From the NCBI GenBank assembly GCA_003645845.1, contig QNCV01000032.1:1-14461 (forward strand): 14,461 bases of DNA, in the 5' to 3' direction. The translations under genes were made by a program, and so were the position numbers. Shown in pieces: positions 1-7,072 of the stretch (positions within the stretch are counted from its first letter, which is position 1; the number at the start of each line of letters is the position of its first letter). This DNA comes from Fidelibacterota bacterium. Lineage in GTDB: Bacteria; Fidelibacterota; UBA2242. Under the pieces are notes generated by a model. It had not been told where the DNA came from and made no database searches. It saw only the letters and a program-made list of their open reading frames with translations.

Positions 1-922
1 CCTGCTGCTTGACGGAATGACCATCGGAGCCTATTCCATCGGTGCAAGAAAGGGATTTATCTATCTGCGCGGTGAATACCTCTATATGCGGAAATATCTG
101 GAAAACGCCCTCAAGGAACGCCGCGAACGGAACCTCCTCGGGAAGGAAATCCTCGGATATAAAGATTTCAATTTTGATATTGAGATTCGCATGGGTGCCG
201 GCGCCTATGTCTGCGGTGAAGAAACTGCGCTTATCGAATCCCTGGAAGGGTATCGCGGTGAACCAAGGAATCGTCCGCCGTTCCCAGTTGACACAGGATT
301 TCAGGGCAATCCCACCATCGTAAACAATGTCGAAACCTTTATCGATGCCGCATTGATCATCAGCAAAGGCGCCGACTGGTTCAAAGAATACGGAACCGAA
401 AAATCCAAAGGTATGAAAATATTCAGTGTATCCGGTGATTGCAAACATCCCGGCATCTATGAATTTCCCTTTGGTATAACCGTGGCCGATTTGTTAAAAG
501 AGGTTGGCGGTGAAAATGCCAAAGCGGTTCAGATCGGCGGCGCTTCCGGTCATTGTGTCGCCCGGGATAATTTCCACCGCACAATTGCCTATGAAGACTA
601 TGGTTCGGGCGGTTCGATCATTGTTTTCGGTCCCGATACCGACATGCTCAAGGTTGCCAGAAACTTCCTTGAATTCTTCGTCGAAGAATCCTGCGGTCAG
701 TGTACTCCGTGCCGCGAAGGCACTCCCAAACTACTCGAAGGTGTTGAAATGCTTGAACAGGGCCGCTGTTCCGTAGCCTATCTGAATGAACTGAAAAAAC
801 TTGGCGAAACCATTCAACTGGCTTCAAAATGCGGTCTGGGACAATCCAGCCCGAACGCTTTCCTTTCCATCGTTGAAAATTTTAAACCCGAAATCCTTGG
901 CCGTGTGCCGGCAGCTGACTAA
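1..922 (+). CDS. hydB: HydB/NuoF-like NADH-binding flavoprotein subunit of an [FeFe] hydrogenase (5' partial)
   Basis: The frame is open to the left edge, and codons before the ATG at 17 read LLDG, so the true start lies upstream and that ATG is internal. The visible part (about 306 residues) is the FMN/NADH-binding fold of the NuoF/HydB family: GAGAYVCGEETALIESLEG followed by the PRNRPPFP and NPTIVNNVETF blocks. The C-terminal cluster motif is ESCGQCTPCREG (about 685-723) with a last Cys in KCGLGQ (about 828), which together bind one [4Fe-4S]. In this family NADH is oxidised at FMN and electrons pass through Fe-S centres to the hydrogenase subunit. The protein stops soon after the fourth Cys, so it lacks the C-terminal 2x[4Fe-4S] ferredoxin domain of electron-bifurcating HydB such as that of Thermotoga maritima. 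hydA starts 12 nt downstream, so the two are surely co-transcribed. A HydC/NuoE-like subunit is expected upstream, outside the window. Confidence 0.92.
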   Translation, partial: LLLDGMTIGAYSIGARKGFIYLRGEYLYMRKYLENALKERRERNLLGKEILGYKDFNFDIEIRMGAGAYVCGEETALIESLEGYRGEPRNRPPFPVDTGFQGNPTIVNNVETFIDAALIISKGADWFKEYGTEKSKGMKIFSVSGDCKHPGIYEFPFGITVADLLKEVGGENAKAVQIGGASGHCVARDNFHRTIAYEDYGSGGSIIVFGPDTDMLKVARNFLEFFVEESCGQCTPCREGTPKLLEGVEMLEQGRCSVAYLNELKKLGETIQLASKCGLGQSSPNAFLSIVENFKPEILGRVPAAD

Positions 923-934
923 GGAGGAATAGTA

Positions 935-2863
935 ATGCAAGAAAAAGATAAACTGTTTGACGAAGTAATCCGATCTCCGAAAAGCACGAAAACCGCGTCG
1001 GTCAAATCTCCAGTGAATACCGAAGCGATTGGTGCTTTGATTAAGGTTACCATTGATGATAAAGAAATCAAAGTTCCCATGGGCACAACAATTCTTGAAG
1101 CAGCCAGAATGCTTGGAATTAATATTCCGACACTCTGTTATCACGAAGATTTGTGTATCAGCGGCGTCTGTCGGATTTGTGTTGTAGAAGTTGAGGGATA
1201 CCGGACACTACAGGCTTCCTGTGCATTTCCGATAACCACACCCCTTGTTATTCATACTCACACCCGGAAAGTTCGCCAGGCTCGTCGCCACATTCTCGAT
1301 CTGCTTCTTTCCAAACATTACGGTGAATGCTACAGTTGTGTCCGGAATAATAATTGTGAGCTGCAGGAACTGGCCAAGGAATACGGTGTTGATTTTTACC
1401 GATTCGGTCATGTCGAAGAACCGACATACGGTCGCGATGATTCATCCTATGCAATCGTTCGTGACATGGACAAATGTATCATGTGCCGCCGATGTGTACG
1501 CACCTGTATCGATCTGCAGGAAGTCGGGGTTTATGAGGCCTTAAACAAAGGCGCCGAAACACACATCGGAACATTTATGGATAATCCCATGTCCGAGCTT
1601 ATCTGCATCAATTGCGGTCAGTGTATTAACCGCTGTCCCACCGGCGCCCTGCATGCCAACGATCCTTCCGACGCCATCTGGGCGGCGATTGACGATCCCG
1701 AAAAACATGTCGTCATCCAGACGGCTCCCGCTCCACGCTCCGCTATCGGTGAGTGTTTCGGTCTTGAACCTGGCACCCCCCTGACATTCGAAATGAATAC
1801 AGCCATACGTTACTGCGGTTTTGATAAAGTCTTCGATACCAACTTTTCTGCCGATTTGACAATAATTGAAGAAGGAACCGAACTTATCCTGCGCCTCTAT
1901 AATGCATTGGTTAAAAAAGAGCCGGAGTTTCTGCCACAGTTCACATCCTGTGCATCCGGATGGATCAAGTATATAGAACATTTCTATCCGGAAATGCTGG
2001 GGCACGTCTCTTCTGCTAAGAGTCCTCAGCAGATGTTTGGCGCCGTCATTAAAACCTACTATGCGCAGATGCATAACATTGATCCGGCGGACATTGTTAC
2101 AGTCGCTTTAATGCCCTGTACGGCCAAGAAATTCGAATGTAATCGACCGGAAATGAATGATTCCGGGTTTAAAGATATTGATTATGGTTTGACGACCCGT
2201 GAGCTGGCCCAGATGTTCAAAGAAACCGGCATCGATCTGGTCAATATGAAAAAATCCGATTTCGATGATCCCTTTGGCACAGCTACCGGTTCAGGTGTTA
2301 TTTTTGGTGCAACCGGCGGTGTTATGGAATCGGCGATTCGGACAGTTTATGAATTGGTTACCGGCGATAAGATTGAAAATCTTTTTGATCATGCCAATGT
2401 TATCCCGGTTCGTGGTTTTGAGGGTGTACGTTACGCCGAGTTGCCGATCACAAAAGTTGGTCCGGTGCCGGATATCCTGAAACACCTCGTCACCGATATG
2501 AACTGGCTAAAAGGCACAACTTTGAAAGTCGCCGTCGCTCACGGGACTGCGAATGCCAAGAAGGTGTTGGAAAACATCAAAGCCGGCGGCAAACTGCGTG
2601 AATGCCACTTTATCGAGTTTATGGCTTGTCCCGGCGGGTGCCTCGGCGGAGGCGGTATGCCGATACCCACCAACGAGAAGATCCGTGAAGCCCGTGCGAG
2701 AGCCATTTATGCGGAAGACGAAGCGGCTGAGGTTCGCAAGTCTTACGAAAATCCGGCCATTCAGAAAATCTATAATGAATTTCTATCGGAAGGTCCTTGT
2801 GGACATAAGAGTCATAAACTTCTGCATACTCATTATATCGAACGCGGTAAGAAACTCGTCTAA
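935..2863 (+). CDS. hydA: HydA-type [FeFe] hydrogenase catalytic subunit with an altered H-cluster L1 motif
   Basis: This 642-aa protein starts behind a consensus Shine-Dalgarno site (AAGGAGG, 921-927). After a polar tail of about 35 residues come a NuoG-like [2Fe-2S] domain (C68, C79, C82, C96), a His-ligated [4Fe-4S] site (H128, C132, C135, C141) and two [4Fe-4S] clusters (C181/C184/C187/C191 and C224/C227/C230/C234). The H-cluster domain follows. L2 is MPCTAKKFE (C395) and L3 is EFMACPGGCLGGGG (C565, C569), both canonical. The proton-path segments ADLTIIEEGTEL and VSSAKSPQQ are also kept. L1, however, reads TSCASGW (337-343), not TSCCPxW. Aligned without gaps to Clostridium pasteurianum CpI, C299 (proton relay) is kept, while C300, a ligand of the [4Fe-4S] half of the H-cluster, is Ala340 and the next Pro is Ser. 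The pairing with HydB implies NADH-coupled proton reduction or H2 oxidation in the cytoplasm, but the active site may be altered. Family assignment is very secure; activity is not. Confidence 0.95.
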   Translation: MQEKDKLFDEVIRSPKSTKTASVKSPVNTEAIGALIKVTIDDKEIKVPMGTTILEAARMLGINIPTLCYHEDLCISGVCRICVVEVEGYRTLQASCAFPITTPLVIHTHTRKVRQARRHILDLLLSKHYGECYSCVRNNNCELQELAKEYGVDFYRFGHVEEPTYGRDDSSYAIVRDMDKCIMCRRCVRTCIDLQEVGVYEALNKGAETHIGTFMDNPMSELICINCGQCINRCPTGALHANDPSDAIWAAIDDPEKHVVIQTAPAPRSAIGECFGLEPGTPLTFEMNTAIRYCGFDKVFDTNFSADLTIIEEGTELILRLYNALVKKEPEFLPQFTSCASGWIKYIEHFYPEMLGHVSSAKSPQQMFGAVIKTYYAQMHNIDPADIVTVALMPCTAKKFECNRPEMNDSGFKDIDYGLTTRELAQMFKETGIDLVNMKKSDFDDPFGTATGSGVIFGATGGVMESAIRTVYELVTGDKIENLFDHANVIPVRGFEGVRYAELPITKVGPVPDILKHLVTDMNWLKGTTLKVAVAHGTANAKKVLENIKAGGKLRECHFIEFMACPGGCLGGGGMPIPTNEKIREARARAIYAEDEAAEVRKSYENPAIQKIYNEFLSEGPCGHKSHKLLHTHYIERGKKLV

Positions 2864-2882
2864 TTCATTCATGCAATAAAGG

Positions 2883-2914
2883 AAAAGGCTGCTCAATCCC
2901 GGGTAGCCTTTTTT
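2883..2914 (+). terminator. Intrinsic terminator of the hydrogenase operon
   Basis: A 12-bp stem (2883-2894 with 2901-2912, including two G-T wobbles) closes a 6-nt loop (AATCCC). The stem base continues into a run of six T (2909-2914). It lies 20 nt after the hydA stop and before the TetR promoter, so it separates the two operons. Confidence 0.9.
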
Positions 2915-2931
2915 ATATAAGGATAATATGA

Positions 2932-2942
2932 GTGAGTGCTCA
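2932..2942 (+). promoter_or_regulatory. Operator half of a repeated inverted repeat (site 1), probable TetR binding site
   Basis: GTGAGTGCTCA contains TGAG and CTCA arms around TG. It shares ten of eleven bases with the site at 2989-2999 and lies just upstream of the -35 box. TetR regulators commonly bind such short palindromes at their own promoters; binding here by the adjacent TetR protein is inferred. Confidence 0.65.
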
Positions 2943-2950
2943 ATTTTTCC

Positions 2951-2978
2951 TTGCTACTAATGTAATTTTCATTATAAT
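2951..2978 (+). promoter_or_regulatory. Sigma70-type promoter of the TetR-RND operon
   Basis: A -35 box TTGCTA (2951-2956) and a perfect -10 box TATAAT (2973-2978) are separated by 16 bp. Transcription would start near 2985, inside or next to operator site 2. This leaves a leader of about 35 nt before the TetR start, with an AAAGGA ribosome binding site at 3007-3012. Confidence 0.75.
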
Positions 2979-2988
2979 TTATATGCAA

Positions 2989-2999
2989 GTGAGCGCTCA
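2989..2999 (+). promoter_or_regulatory. Operator half of a repeated inverted repeat (site 2), probable TetR binding site
   Basis: GTGAGCGCTCA contains the perfect 10-bp palindrome TGAGCGCTCA (2990-2999). It sits over the predicted transcription start, 57 bp from site 1, so the two sites bracket the -35 and -10 boxes. Occupancy of both would block RNA polymerase. Confidence 0.7.
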
Positions 3000-3019
3000 T
3001 TCATTGAAAGGATAAAAAA

Positions 3020-3601
3020 ATGTCTGGCAAAAGAGAACAAATCATCGATGCTGCATATCAACTGCTTGCAGTTCAAAACTACCAGAATATGACAACCTCC
3101 AAGATCGCCCAGGCTGCCGGCGTTGCCGAAGGCACTCTCTACCGCTATTTCAAAAGCAAACGCCACCTCCTGCTTGAGATTATTGTAAAATATAGCGAAT
3201 ACATCATGACCAAGATTTTTACAAATGTCAGTAAAGATAAGCCAATATTTGAGAACCTGGAGCATTTTGCCGACGAATTTTATAAAAGTCTCATTGCGGA
3301 CAGAACCTTTTACCGGATGCTTTTTAAGTTGTTCAGTGAATTGGACGAAGAGGAATTGAACGCCGCAATCCGGGATTATCATACGACCTACTTAAACCGC
3401 ATTAAAGGGGTTTTCCTATGGGCAAAAGAGAACGCCGAAATCAATCTCTCTGAAAGAGAAATCAACAATGCCGTCCAGAGTTTATGGGGAATGGCTGAAG
3501 GATTTATGAAGCGTACGGTTCTCAAAATTAATCTTCCGATTTCAATTGATGAAATTTATTTTGCAGTTAATCTGCTAAAACCACTGTTGCAGGTAGAATA
3601 A
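3020..3601 (+). CDS. TetR/AcrR-family transcriptional regulator
   Basis: This 193-aa protein has the usual size of the family. Residues 6-50 form the DNA-binding domain, with the helix-turn-helix in TTSKIAQAAGVAEGTLYRYF and the following KSKRHLL segment typical of TetR proteins. The remaining 140 residues are the helical ligand-binding and dimerisation part, which is variable in the family and does not reveal the ligand. It is the first gene of the operon, its promoter lies between two matching palindromes, and the exporter gene starts on the base after its stop codon. The likely role is autorepression and substrate-induced control of the downstream exporter genes. The family call is sure; the inducer is unknown. 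Confidence 0.93.
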   Translation: MSGKREQIIDAAYQLLAVQNYQNMTTSKIAQAAGVAEGTLYRYFKSKRHLLLEIIVKYSEYIMTKIFTNVSKDKPIFENLEHFADEFYKSLIADRTFYRMLFKLFSELDEEELNAAIRDYHTTYLNRIKGVFLWAKENAEINLSEREINNAVQSLWGMAEGFMKRTVLKINLPISIDEIYFAVNLLKPLLQVE

Positions 3602-6253
3602 ATGGACAAATTGTATAAATATCCTCGTTTAACAATTATCCTGATACTGGCGCTTACGATTTTTTTTGCTCTGCAAATACCAAATATCATTATTGATAAT
3701 GACCTTTACAAATTCGTCGGTGAAGACAATCCGGTAAACATTGAAAACAGCGAAGTCGAAGATATTTTTAAAACCGGTGAAAATATGGTTGTTGCCCTGG
3801 AGTCCAGATATTCCAGAATCATTTCACCGGAAAATATTCAGTTAATTGACACGCTTACACGGCAGTTTGAGAAAATCAGAAATGTCGAGAAAGTCACCAG
3901 CCTGACAAACGCCGACTATATTGAACCGACCGGTGACGGAATGAAAGTTTCTTCGTTAATTCCCGGGGGTATGTACTATGCTGACGAGAGTCAGATCATT
4001 CAACGGCTGCGATCCTGGGAGGTCTTATACAGAGATAATCTCTTTACTCCGGATTATAAAAGCACCCAGATTTTACTTACTCTGGTAAATGACCTTGAGT
4101 TGGATACCATGGAAACGATATTCGGTCAGGTAAAGGCGATTACCGATCAGGTGAATCGCGATGATATTAATATTTATATAGCCGGTATTCCTGCGATTTT
4201 AGTAACCATAAAAGGAAAAATATATGATGATTTCATCACATTGGTGCCCATTGTAATCCTCATCGTCATTGTGATGCTCTATTTTTCTTTCCACAGCATG
4301 GCAGGCGTTTTTCTTCCGTTGTTGAATGTATTGATTTCAACAATCTGGGCCATCGGGTTAATGGCATTGCTCAAAGAACCATTCACAATGATTGGGACAG
4401 GCATTCCCGTAATATTGATATCTGTGGGTAGTGCATACGGCATTCACCTGCTCAGCCATACGTACGATGAAATGGCCAAAGGCTACACGGATTTCAAGGC
4501 GGTTCTCATGAATGTGGTTAAAAAAATCAGACCGGCAATCCTTCTCGCCGGTTTGACTACAATGGCTGGATTCGGCTCACTGATAACCAGTTCTATCGTA
4601 CCGATGCGGAATATGGGACTTTTTCTGGCATACGGAGTAGCCGTAGCCCTGTTTGTGGCGTTGACACTGACTCCATCGATTCTCATACTGCGGCAAAAGC
4701 CTTTGAAGAAAGCAAATGTCGAAAAGGCTGACGGCGGAAACAGTTTGATGAACCGTTTTCTGATTGCCTTTTATGAATTGCTTACCAAACGGAGCCTTCG
4801 GAATATAGCATTTGCGACGATTGTTCTCGTTCTTTCGGTTATCGGCACCACAAAGATTCTCGTTGATACAAATATGATTGATAACTTTGAGGACAGTACA
4901 CCAATCTCCCGGGCCGATGCATTTGTCAACGAAAACTTCGGCGGCTCCACCCTTTTAACGGTTGTTGTAGACGGAAAAGAGGATGGCAGCCTGCTGAATC
5001 CGGAAATACTGAAAGCCATGGATGATATGGCCGATTATCTGGAAAACAGTGTGGAACTTGTTGGTAAAGTCACTTCCTTCACCGAATTTGTCAAACGAAT
5101 GAACCAGGTAATGAATGCGCCCTCCGCTCCTGCAGATATTGCAGCATCCACTGACACTGATTTAGGCGGTTCCGAAAACAGCGGCTCCGGTTTTGACGAT
5201 GAATTTGATACCGATGAGGAAAGTTCTTTCTCTTTTGAGGAATTTGGCGATGAATCATCCTTTTCCTTTGAGGATTCCGGTGGTGATTTTTCCAAAGCTC
5301 CTTCTCCTCCAAAAAGTCCCTCTGTGACATTCCCCTCACTGAGCGATGATAATCTGCTTGAAATTATGGAAGACGCCCTGGCGCAAAGCGGCAATGCAGA
5401 CATCTCCGCCGCCGAACTTATCGACGCTATGAAACGGGTTACCAATGAAGCGGGAATGGCTTATTACGAAATCCCCTATGATCCTGCAAAATACCCGGCC
5501 ACCACTCGTGAAGAATTGAAAAACCTTGTCGCTCAATATCTTCTGCTTTACAGCGGAAATCTCAGCGAATTAATTAATGACCCGCTGGAGCCCGGTATGT
5601 CCAGAATGATTGTCCAGATCAAATCACCCATGAACGCCGATGCTATTCGGATCGACAGGCTTATTACCGATTATGCCAGGGAAAACTTCCCTGATGGATA
5701 TGAAGTCAGAGTTGTCGGTAGCGGAAAAATATTGGCATCATTGAATAAAATGGTACTATCCTCCCAGTTCTCGAGTATCATTTCAGCTCTGATGATTGTG
5801 TTTTTTATCATTGCATTCTATTTTAAATCGATTGTCGCCGGTCTATTGGGAATTGCCAACCTGATTTTTTCGATTATGATCAATTTCGGTGTTATGGGAT
5901 TTTTCGGGATTAAACTTGATATGGGCTCTTCCATCGTTGCTTCCGTAGCTATCGGCATCGGAATCGATTATACGATTCATTTCCTGACCCGCTATCGCGA
6001 GGAATCCCGTCTGAGCAGTGACAAAGATATCATTACAAAGAACACCCTTCTCTCATCCGGCAAGGCAATCATATTCAATGCTCTCGCCGTGGCTGCCGGA
6101 TTTGCCGTTTTGATGAAATCAAATTTTGTTCCTATCAAAAGTCTGGGGCTGTTGGTCTGCCTTACAATGATGACTTCCGCCTTCAGCGCTTTGACTGTTT
6201 TGCCCTCTATTATTCATCTATTTAATCCAAAGTTTCTTTATGATAAGAGGTAA
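3602..6253 (+). CDS. RND-superfamily exporter, HAE3/MMPL-like
   Basis: This 883-aa inner-membrane protein has the two-fold RND plan. TM1 (about 9-28), a periplasmic domain and TM2-6 (209-362) are followed by TM7 (399-418), a second periplasmic domain and TM8-12 (724-870). Each half has the motif typical of single-chain 'predicted RND exporters': GSAYGIHLLSHTYDE in TM4 and GIGIDYTIHFLTRYREE in TM10. HAE3 and MMPL-like proteins use the proton gradient to move hydrophobic or lipidic molecules; the substrate here is not evident. The second periplasmic domain contains an unusual acidic, Ser/Phe/Pro-rich insertion (about 504-580) with a tandem repeat. The start codon directly follows the TetR stop, with a weak AGGT Shine-Dalgarno element inside that gene's end. 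No membrane-fusion protein is encoded nearby. The LolA-like protein downstream is the likely periplasmic partner. Confidence 0.92.
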   Translation: MDKLYKYPRLTIILILALTIFFALQIPNIIIDNDLYKFVGEDNPVNIENSEVEDIFKTGENMVVALESRYSRIISPENIQLIDTLTRQFEKIRNVEKVTSLTNADYIEPTGDGMKVSSLIPGGMYYADESQIIQRLRSWEVLYRDNLFTPDYKSTQILLTLVNDLELDTMETIFGQVKAITDQVNRDDINIYIAGIPAILVTIKGKIYDDFITLVPIVILIVIVMLYFSFHSMAGVFLPLLNVLISTIWAIGLMALLKEPFTMIGTGIPVILISVGSAYGIHLLSHTYDEMAKGYTDFKAVLMNVVKKIRPAILLAGLTTMAGFGSLITSSIVPMRNMGLFLAYGVAVALFVALTLTPSILILRQKPLKKANVEKADGGNSLMNRFLIAFYELLTKRSLRNIAFATIVLVLSVIGTTKILVDTNMIDNFEDSTPISRADAFVNENFGGSTLLTVVVDGKEDGSLLNPEILKAMDDMADYLENSVELVGKVTSFTEFVKRMNQVMNAPSAPADIAASTDTDLGGSENSGSGFDDEFDTDEESSFSFEEFGDESSFSFEDSGGDFSKAPSPPKSPSVTFPSLSDDNLLEIMEDALAQSGNADISAAELIDAMKRVTNEAGMAYYEIPYDPAKYPATTREELKNLVAQYLLLYSGNLSELINDPLEPGMSRMIVQIKSPMNADAIRIDRLITDYARENFPDGYEVRVVGSGKILASLNKMVLSSQFSSIISALMIVFFIIAFYFKSIVAGLLGIANLIFSIMINFGVMGFFGIKLDMGSSIVASVAIGIGIDYTIHFLTRYREESRLSSDKDIITKNTLLSSGKAIIFNALAVAAGFAVLMKSNFVPIKSLGLLVCLTMMTSAFSALTVLPSIIHLFNPKFLYDKR
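5219..5284 (+). repeat. Coding tandem duplication (2 x 33 bp) in the RND periplasmic insertion
   Basis: Residues 540-550 (ESSFSFEEFGD) are followed directly by residues 551-561 (ESSFSFEDSGG). The peptide repeat is nearly exact, while the codons differ at several third positions (AGT TCT TTC against TCA TCC TTT). The duplication is therefore old or the motif is kept by selection at protein level. It sits in the acidic linker of the exporter's second periplasmic domain. Confidence 0.75.
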
Positions 6254-6256
6254 ACT

Positions 6257-7054
6257 ATGAAAAATTTCACGCAACTTTTGCTTTTGCTTTCTTTTACCGG
6301 TTCTCTCTTTGCTATTGACGGGCCGGAGATCTATCAGAAAATGAAAGACCGCGAAAAAGGCAACACGTCTCATACAATCATGAAAATGACATTAATCGAA
6401 TCCTCCGGAGATAAAAAGGACAGGATTATCGAAACCTGGACAATGAAATACGATACGGAGAAAAATCTTTCCCAGAGCGTTATGGAATTTAAATCACCCG
6501 CTTCAGTTAAGGGAACACGCTTTCTGCAAATTCAGCGGGAAGGTCGGGACGATGACCAGTGGATTTACCTCCCGGCTCTCGGCCGGGTACGGCGGATTGC
6601 ATCTTCCGAAGGCAATTCATCATTCATGGGTTCCGATTTCACTTACGACGACATGCAGATCGAAAATGATGATAGCAATAGTAAACATGTGCTTCTGCGT
6701 GAAGAAAAAGTCGGAGATTACGAATGCTATGTGCTGGAAAGTTCGAGCGCCGCTGAAGATGCGTCCTATTCAAAACTGATTTCCTGGATCACAAAAGATC
6801 ATTTCATCCCAGTCAAAGTGGAATTCTACAACAAAAAATCGGGAAAATTGGAAAAGATTATGACCATCGAAGGAAAAATAGAGCAGATTAACGGAATCTA
6901 CACTGTCATGACCACCAGAATGAAAAATATCGAAGATGATCACCAGACGGTTCTGGAAATAATGCGCAATAAAAACGGCATTCCTTACATCGAGTTCAAT
7001 AAAAAAGTGAACCCGGCGCGTTTTACCCAGCACTATTTGCAAACCGGCAAATAA
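6257..7054 (+). CDS. LolA-like periplasmic carrier (outer membrane lipoprotein-sorting protein family)
   Basis: This 265-aa protein begins with a signal peptide (MKNFTQLLLLLSFTGSLFA, likely cut before IDG). The body matches what I recognise as the LolA_like (PF17131) family: GPEIYQKMKDREKG near the start, the W-I-Y-L-P-x-L-G-R-V-R-R-I block (QWIYLPALGRVRRI), GSDFTYDDMQ, and a C-terminal strand-rich region. Members have an incomplete beta-barrel with a hydrophobic pocket and are usually encoded beside RND exporters of the HAE3 type. The gene starts 3 nt after the exporter stop, with AGAGG just ahead of it. The inferred role is to accept a hydrophobic cargo from the exporter and carry it across the periplasm. 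It is not the housekeeping LolA, which is shorter and not in this context. Confidence 0.85.
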   Translation: MKNFTQLLLLLSFTGSLFAIDGPEIYQKMKDREKGNTSHTIMKMTLIESSGDKKDRIIETWTMKYDTEKNLSQSVMEFKSPASVKGTRFLQIQREGRDDDQWIYLPALGRVRRIASSEGNSSFMGSDFTYDDMQIENDDSNSKHVLLREEKVGDYECYVLESSSAAEDASYSKLISWITKDHFIPVKVEFYNKKSGKLEKIMTIEGKIEQINGIYTVMTTRMKNIEDDHQTVLEIMRNKNGIPYIEFNKKVNPARFTQHYLQTGK

Positions 7055-7060
7055 ATGAAT

Positions 7061-7066
7061 AAGGAG
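7061..7066 (+). promoter_or_regulatory. Ribosome binding site that sets the barrel-protein start at 7073
   Basis: AAGGAG lies 6 nt before the ATG at 7073. An in-frame ATG at 7055 is upstream of this site and would add MNKEIP in front of a clean signal peptide, so 7073 is the better start. Confidence 0.85.
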
Positions 7067-7072
7067 ATTCCA

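Noticed and set aside
1952..1954. HydA as a decayed pseudogene because of the missing Cys
   Set aside because: The gene is full length with every other ligand and conserved residue intact and a perfect ribosome site, so decay is unlikely.
1541..2074. 177-codon open frame on the minus strand inside hydA
   Set aside because: It lies wholly opposite an unmistakable hydrogenase gene, has no ribosome site, and its translation shows no family motif.
5035..5445. Ser-rich open frames opposite the RND acidic insertion
   Set aside because: They are simply the complement of the low-complexity acidic/Ser codons and have no start signals.
7055..7072. ATG at 7055 as start of the barrel protein
   Set aside because: The Shine-Dalgarno AAGGAG at 7061-7066 lies downstream of it, and the ATG at 7073 gives a standard signal peptide.
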